Below, in pieces: positions 60,622-64,000 of a stretch of 64,000 nucleotides of DNA; the stretch's first letter is position 1; the number at the start of each line of letters is the position of its first letter. Made by a program: the position numbers and the translations under genes. The DNA lies in NCBI GenBank assembly GCA_913063265.1, contig CAJXZG010000005.1:45314-109313 (forward strand), in the 5' to 3' direction. Below the pieces are notes generated by a model. It did no database searches and was not told the DNA's origin. It was given only the letters and a program-made list of their open reading frames with translations. This stretch comes from an uncultured Prolixibacteraceae bacterium. Its GTDB lineage: Bacteria; Bacteroidota; Bacteroidia; Bacteroidales; Prolixibacteraceae.

Positions 60622-61308
60622 TTATTTAAGTTTTTCAAGTTTTCCTTTTAAAATGTCAACACCCCGCCCTGCTTTTTCTTCAATGTAAACAACATTTTTT
60701 ATTGCAACTTCCGGCCGGTTAGGATCTACAACAAAAACCTGTGCATCTGGTTTAGCATAATGTACTAATCCTGCCGCCGGATAAACCACAAGAGAAGTAC
60801 CTATTACAACAATAATATCGGCCTCCTGAACTATTGGGATGGCATCATAAAGCGCGGGAACCGGTTCCCCAAACCATACAATATGAGGTCTGAGCTGGCT
60901 GCCTTTTTCACACTTATCTCCAAACTTCAATTCCCAATCATCCATTGTATAAACCAAATCAGGATCAATGGTACTTCTGACTTTTTTCAATTCGCCATGC
61001 AAATGTAAAACATGTGTACTGCCTGCCCTTTCATGCAAATCATCAACATTTTGAGTTACAATTGAAACATTAAACCATTCTTCCAATTCGGCAATTCCAT
61101 AATGCCCATCATTGGGTTCTGCTTCCAACAATTGCTTGCGCCGTTGATTATAAAAGTCCATTACAAGTTCAGGATTTTTTTGCCAGCTGTCATAACTCGC
61201 TACATCTTCAACATTATAATTTTCCCAAAGTCCACCCATTTCACGAAAAGTTTTTAGACCGCTTTCCTGACTCATACCGGCACCTGAAAGAACAACCAAT
61301 TTTTTCAT
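60622..61308 (-). CDS. cobB: NAD-dependent protein deacylase (sirtuin)
   Basis: A 228-residue SIR2 protein. The NAD motif is GAGMSQESGLKTFRE (9-23), with TQNVDDLHERAG at 85-96, catalytic His104 in LHLHGEL and IVVIGTSLVVYPAAGL near the end. FYNQRR at about 52-57 provides the Tyr/Arg pair associated with desuccinylase activity in class III sirtuins. Only one cysteine lies in the small domain (KCEKGSQLRP), so the usual four-Cys zinc site is missing. It removes acyl groups from lysines. Confidence 0.94.
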   Translation of the reverse strand: MKKLVVLSGAGMSQESGLKTFREMGGLWENYNVEDVASYDSWQKNPELVMDFYNQRRKQLLEAEPNDGHYGIAELEEWFNVSIVTQNVDDLHERAGSTHVLHLHGELKKVRSTIDPDLVYTMDDWELKFGDKCEKGSQLRPHIVWFGEPVPALYDAIPIVQEADIIVVIGTSLVVYPAAGLVHYAKPDAQVFVVDPNRPEVAIKNVVYIEEKAGRGVDILKGKLEKLK

Positions 61309-61474
61309 TTCACTGGATTAAAGATTAAAAGTAGTGAGTGCAGAGATAAAAGTACGATTATTTTCTTTTTCATATATTTCTGATAAATCAATAAAACTCA
61401 AATTGTTAAGAATTTGAAGAATTTTATATTCAATCTCAGCGCTCAAATTCTCATTATCTTTTAAACTGATTTGG

Positions 61475-61482
61475 TACATTTG
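61475..61482 (+). promoter_or_regulatory. -7 box of dnaG, near-leaderless
   Basis: TACATTTG is an exact TAnnTTTG match and ends 6 bp before the dnaG ATG at 61489, so the transcript would begin at or next to the start codon. Confidence 0.55.
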
Positions 61483-61488
61483 TATCAA

Positions 61489-63435
61489 ATGATAGACCAT
61501 GCTACCATAGAACGAATTCTAGATGCCGCCGAAATTTCGGATGTGGTTTCTGATTTTGTAACTCTTAGAAAAAGAGGGGTTAATATGCTGGGATTATGCC
61601 CTTTCCATAACGAAAAAACGCCTTCGTTTACCGTCTCTCCTGCTAAAGGTATTTTTAAATGTTTTGGTTGCGGGAAAGGAGGTAATTCTGTAAATTTTAT
61701 AATGGAACATGAGAACCTTTCATATCCTGAAGCACTAAAGTGGCTGGCAAAAAAATATAATATCGAAGTTGTAGAGCATGAAGATTCAGAAGAGCAAAAA
61801 CAGCTAAATGATGAGCGGGAAAGTTTAATGATTGTTTCTGGTTATGCTCAAAAATATTTTACCAGGTTTTTATGGGAGGAAAATGAAGGCAGAAGTGTTG
61901 GATTAAGCTATTTCAGGGAAAGGGGATTTCGAGAAGATATACTGAAAAAGTTTGAGGTTGGATATGCCCCCGACGGAAAAACGCCTTTTACAGATGCTGC
62001 TCAAAAGGAAGGATATAAAATTGAATTCCTTGAAAAAACGGGATTAACTATAAAACGTGATGACTGGATTCGGGACCGGTTTGCAGGAAGGGTAATGTTC
62101 CCGATTCACAACCTTGCCGGAAGAGTAACCGCTTTTGGTGGCAGGATTTTAAAAGAGGACAAAAAAATTGCCAAATACCTGAATTCTCCTGAATCAGAAA
62201 TTTACCATAAAAGTAAAGTTGTTTATGGCATTTTTCAGGCAAAAAGAGAAATGTCGAAAGTTGACAAATGCTATTTGGTTGAAGGTTATACCGATGTGAT
62301 GTCGATGCACCAGGTCGGAATTGAAAATGTGGTGGCATCGTCCGGTACAGCGTTAACCTCTGATCAAATCAGACTGATTAAAAGATTTACTCCAAATATT
62401 ACCATTATTTACGATGGAGATGCCGCAGGAATAAAAGCCTCAATGCGGGGAATTGACCTTGTTTTGGAAGAGGGAATGAACGTAAAGGTATTGCCTTTGC
62501 CTGAAGGAGAAGATCCTGATTCTTTTGCCAGAAAAAAAGGTGCATCGGGATACTTGGAATATATTCAGGAAAACGAAACGGATTTTATTCAATTCAAAAC
62601 CCGGTTGCTTTTAAAAAATTCAGAAAATGATCCGGTTGCCAAAGCCCGTTTAATTTCAGATGTAATTCGCTCGGTTTCCGTGATTCCCGACACTATTACC
62701 CGCTCAGTTTATATAAAGGAATGTAGCAAATTATTGGGAGTAAACGAGGAGATTTTGTATAGCGAAGTTCAAAAGCAAAAAAGAAAACATAACGATGATT
62801 TCAGGAAAAATCAGGTTCGTGAACAAACACGTAAAGCTGCAAAACAGCTAGCTAAGCCAAAAGAAATAAAAGCTCCCCGATTTCTTGAAGAAGAATTGGT
62901 ATTCCTGAGATTCCTATTAAAATATTACAATTTCCCGGTATTTGAACTGGATTCAGAGGATGAAAATTCGAATGAAGTATTAACTGCTGCTGAATACATG
63001 ATTGAAGAACTGGAAAAAGATGATTTAGTTTCAGAAAACGAATTATTCCAGACTATTTTTAATGAAGTAAGCGAGAATCTCGAAAACAAGGATTTTGATC
63101 CATGGAAACACTTTATTTACCATTCAAACAGCGAAGTAAGTGCACTTGCTACTGATTTACTTTCTGAAAAATTTGTTGAAAGCAAAATATGGAAAAGGGG
63201 AGGTGGATTTACCGAACAGGAAGAGGATATTCTTGAATTACTGGTTCCAAAAATTGTAAACGAACTAAAAGCACGGAAAATCAAAATAATGCTTCGCGAA
63301 ATTGAAGATGAAATTAATGATTCATATAAAAACGACAATTTTGATAATGTAATTGATTTGCAGTCGAAATATATGAATCTTAAACGTGTAGAAAAATACC
63401 TTGCAGAGAAACTGGGTAGTCGAACTATAAACTGA
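61489..63435 (+). CDS. dnaG: DNA primase
   Basis: A 648-residue primase from the ATG at 61489; an in-frame TTG at 61471 is inside the promoter. The N-terminal CHC2 zinc site is Cys37, His40, Cys58 and Cys61 (LCPFHNEKTPSF, FKCFGCGKGG). The catalytic core and TOPRIM domain show YLVEGYTDVMSMHQ (conserved Glu) and IIYDGDAAGIKAS (conserved acids). The C-terminal third is helical and charged and probably contacts the DnaB helicase. It makes RNA primers for replication. It is divergent from the sirtuin unit. Confidence 0.97.
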   Translation: MIDHATIERILDAAEISDVVSDFVTLRKRGVNMLGLCPFHNEKTPSFTVSPAKGIFKCFGCGKGGNSVNFIMEHENLSYPEALKWLAKKYNIEVVEHEDSEEQKQLNDERESLMIVSGYAQKYFTRFLWEENEGRSVGLSYFRERGFREDILKKFEVGYAPDGKTPFTDAAQKEGYKIEFLEKTGLTIKRDDWIRDRFAGRVMFPIHNLAGRVTAFGGRILKEDKKIAKYLNSPESEIYHKSKVVYGIFQAKREMSKVDKCYLVEGYTDVMSMHQVGIENVVASSGTALTSDQIRLIKRFTPNITIIYDGDAAGIKASMRGIDLVLEEGMNVKVLPLPEGEDPDSFARKKGASGYLEYIQENETDFIQFKTRLLLKNSENDPVAKARLISDVIRSVSVIPDTITRSVYIKECSKLLGVNEEILYSEVQKQKRKHNDDFRKNQVREQTRKAAKQLAKPKEIKAPRFLEEELVFLRFLLKYYNFPVFELDSEDENSNEVLTAAEYMIEELEKDDLVSENELFQTIFNEVSENLENKDFDPWKHFIYHSNSEVSALATDLLSEKFVESKIWKRGGGFTEQEEDILELLVPKIVNELKARKIKIMLREIEDEINDSYKNDNFDNVIDLQSKYMNLKRVEKYLAEKLGSRTIN

Positions 63436-63454
63436 AATTGAAAACTAATAATTA

Positions 63455-63937
63455 ATGCGAACATTATTAATTGAAAAACGAGAAGAAATCGACAATGTAA
63501 TACGGTCGTGTAAAACCTGTTTTTTAGCCATGTCCGATGAAAATGTTCCTTATGTTTTACCGATGAATTTTGCATTGGATGGAGACCATATTATTTTACA
63601 CTCGGCGCAAAGCGGGAGAATGTGGGAAACAATAAATAAAAATAAGAATGTATGCATTAACTGGATTGTTGGGGAAGAGTTAAAGTGGCAGGATGTTCGT
63701 GTAGGATGCAGTTACCGGGTCCAATCAAAATCTGTTATAGCAGAAGGCAAAGTAGAATTTGTTGAAGATTTTGAAGAAAAAACACGTTGCCTTGAATTAT
63801 TGATGAAACAATACAGCGATAGAAAATTTAAATTTGGTAAACCTTCGGTGGTTAATGTAGGGATTATTAAAGTACGAATTAATAATATTACAGCAAGAGA
63901 ATTTGGTGCAAAACCCGAATTGTCATGGAAAAGCTAA
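63455..63937 (+). CDS. Pyridoxamine 5'-phosphate oxidase-like flavoprotein
   Basis: A 160-residue split-barrel flavoprotein. CKTCFLAMSDENVPYVLPMNFALDGDHIILHSAQSGRMWETINKNKNVCINWIVG is the typical pattern of the PNPOx/NimA-like family, which binds FMN or F420 and includes nitroimidazole reductases. It lies 19 bp downstream of dnaG on the same strand and probably shares its transcript. The substrate is unknown; the resistance role of Nim proteins is not implied. Confidence 0.88.
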   Translation: MRTLLIEKREEIDNVIRSCKTCFLAMSDENVPYVLPMNFALDGDHIILHSAQSGRMWETINKNKNVCINWIVGEELKWQDVRVGCSYRVQSKSVIAEGKVEFVEDFEEKTRCLELLMKQYSDRKFKFGKPSVVNVGIIKVRINNITAREFGAKPELSWKS

Positions 63938-64000
63938 TTCTTCAGGCGGAGTTGAATTTTATGCAATTCTTCGATATCGTTCTTATCCTTTTCACGATTT
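63934..64000 (-). CDS. C-terminal tail of a minus-strand gene, rest outside window
   Basis: The last 21 codons of a minus-strand frame end in TAG at 63934-63936 (tail NREKDKNDIEELHKIQLRLKN). The residues are highly charged and helical, as in real proteins. The stop overlaps the stop of the flavoprotein gene by two bases. Both the reading frame and the family are uncertain because the remainder lies outside the window. Confidence 0.4.
   Translation of the reverse strand, partial: NREKDKNDIEELHKIQLRLKN

Noticed and set aside
61318..61500. Minus-strand frame of 60 codons between the sirtuin and dnaG
   Set aside because: It overlaps the dnaG start and promoter, has no recognisable domain, and a frame of this length is expected by chance in AT-rich DNA.
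63117..63575. Minus-strand open frame of 152 codons
   Set aside because: It is antisense to the end of dnaG and the start of the flavoprotein gene, both well supported.

Overview
The window looks like a chromosomal segment of a low-GC, free-living or sediment/marine member of the Bacteroidota, most likely in the Marinilabiliales/Prolixibacteraceae neighbourhood. That placement is an inference from gene content. Supporting signs are many Bacteroidota-type lipoproteins and outer-membrane barrels, a TonB-dependent receptor with a carboxypeptidase-regulatory N-terminal domain, DUF2141, an AraC regulator fused to a membrane domain, a tricorn-like protease, -7 boxes of the TAnnTTTG type, and almost no Shine-Dalgarno sequences. 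I see no rRNA, tRNA, CRISPR array, transposase or prophage gene.

Layout. 0-4 kb: a partial TPR gene, then a minus-strand operon of DUF2141, an NTF2-like protein, a short-chain dehydrogenase and a RetSat/CrtI-like FAD oxidoreductase. 4.4-15.3 kb: a PCMD lipoprotein with its outer-membrane barrel partner, a tricorn-like protease, small membrane proteins, an M19-type dipeptidase, a GH29 alpha-L-fucosidase and an Atg22/UMF1-type transporter. 15.4-24.2 kb: a secreted FAD oxidoreductase beside a membrane polyferredoxin, an acyltransferase, and a sugar-oxidation cluster of two Gfo/Idh/MocA oxidoreductases and two TIM-barrel isomerase-like proteins. Several palindromic repeats lie between these genes. 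24.4-30 kb: a lipoprotein/membrane-protein pair, the AraC regulator and a GH2 glycosidase.

30.7-51 kb is a dense phosphate-acquisition island. It holds a porin-pstS-pstC-pstA-pstB-phoU-phoB-phoR operon, a TonB receptor with a tandemly duplicated beta-helix lipoprotein, a small secreted beta-sandwich protein, a beta-propeller phytase, a PiT transporter with a PhoU-like tail, and a second PhoR/PhoB-like pair. Three promoters in the island carry phased 11-bp repeats of TGTAAY exactly 10 bp upstream of a -7-like element. I read these as PhoB boxes, and they tie the receptor/beta-helix pair and the small secreted protein to the phosphate-starvation response. This is the best candidate here for an undescribed outer-membrane phosphorus-uptake system.

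51-64 kb is mostly housekeeping: rpoN, asnS, a secreted Gfo/Idh/MocA protein, a tetrahaem cytochrome fused to a SUMF1 domain, comF, a truncated globin, ubiX, a PorT-like barrel, a sirtuin, dnaG and a pyridoxamine-oxidase-like flavoprotein. A 600-bp non-coding segment at 30.05-30.66 kb, bounded by a 15-bp direct repeat, and a nested palindromic element at 31.25-31.44 kb are the main unexplained DNA structures.
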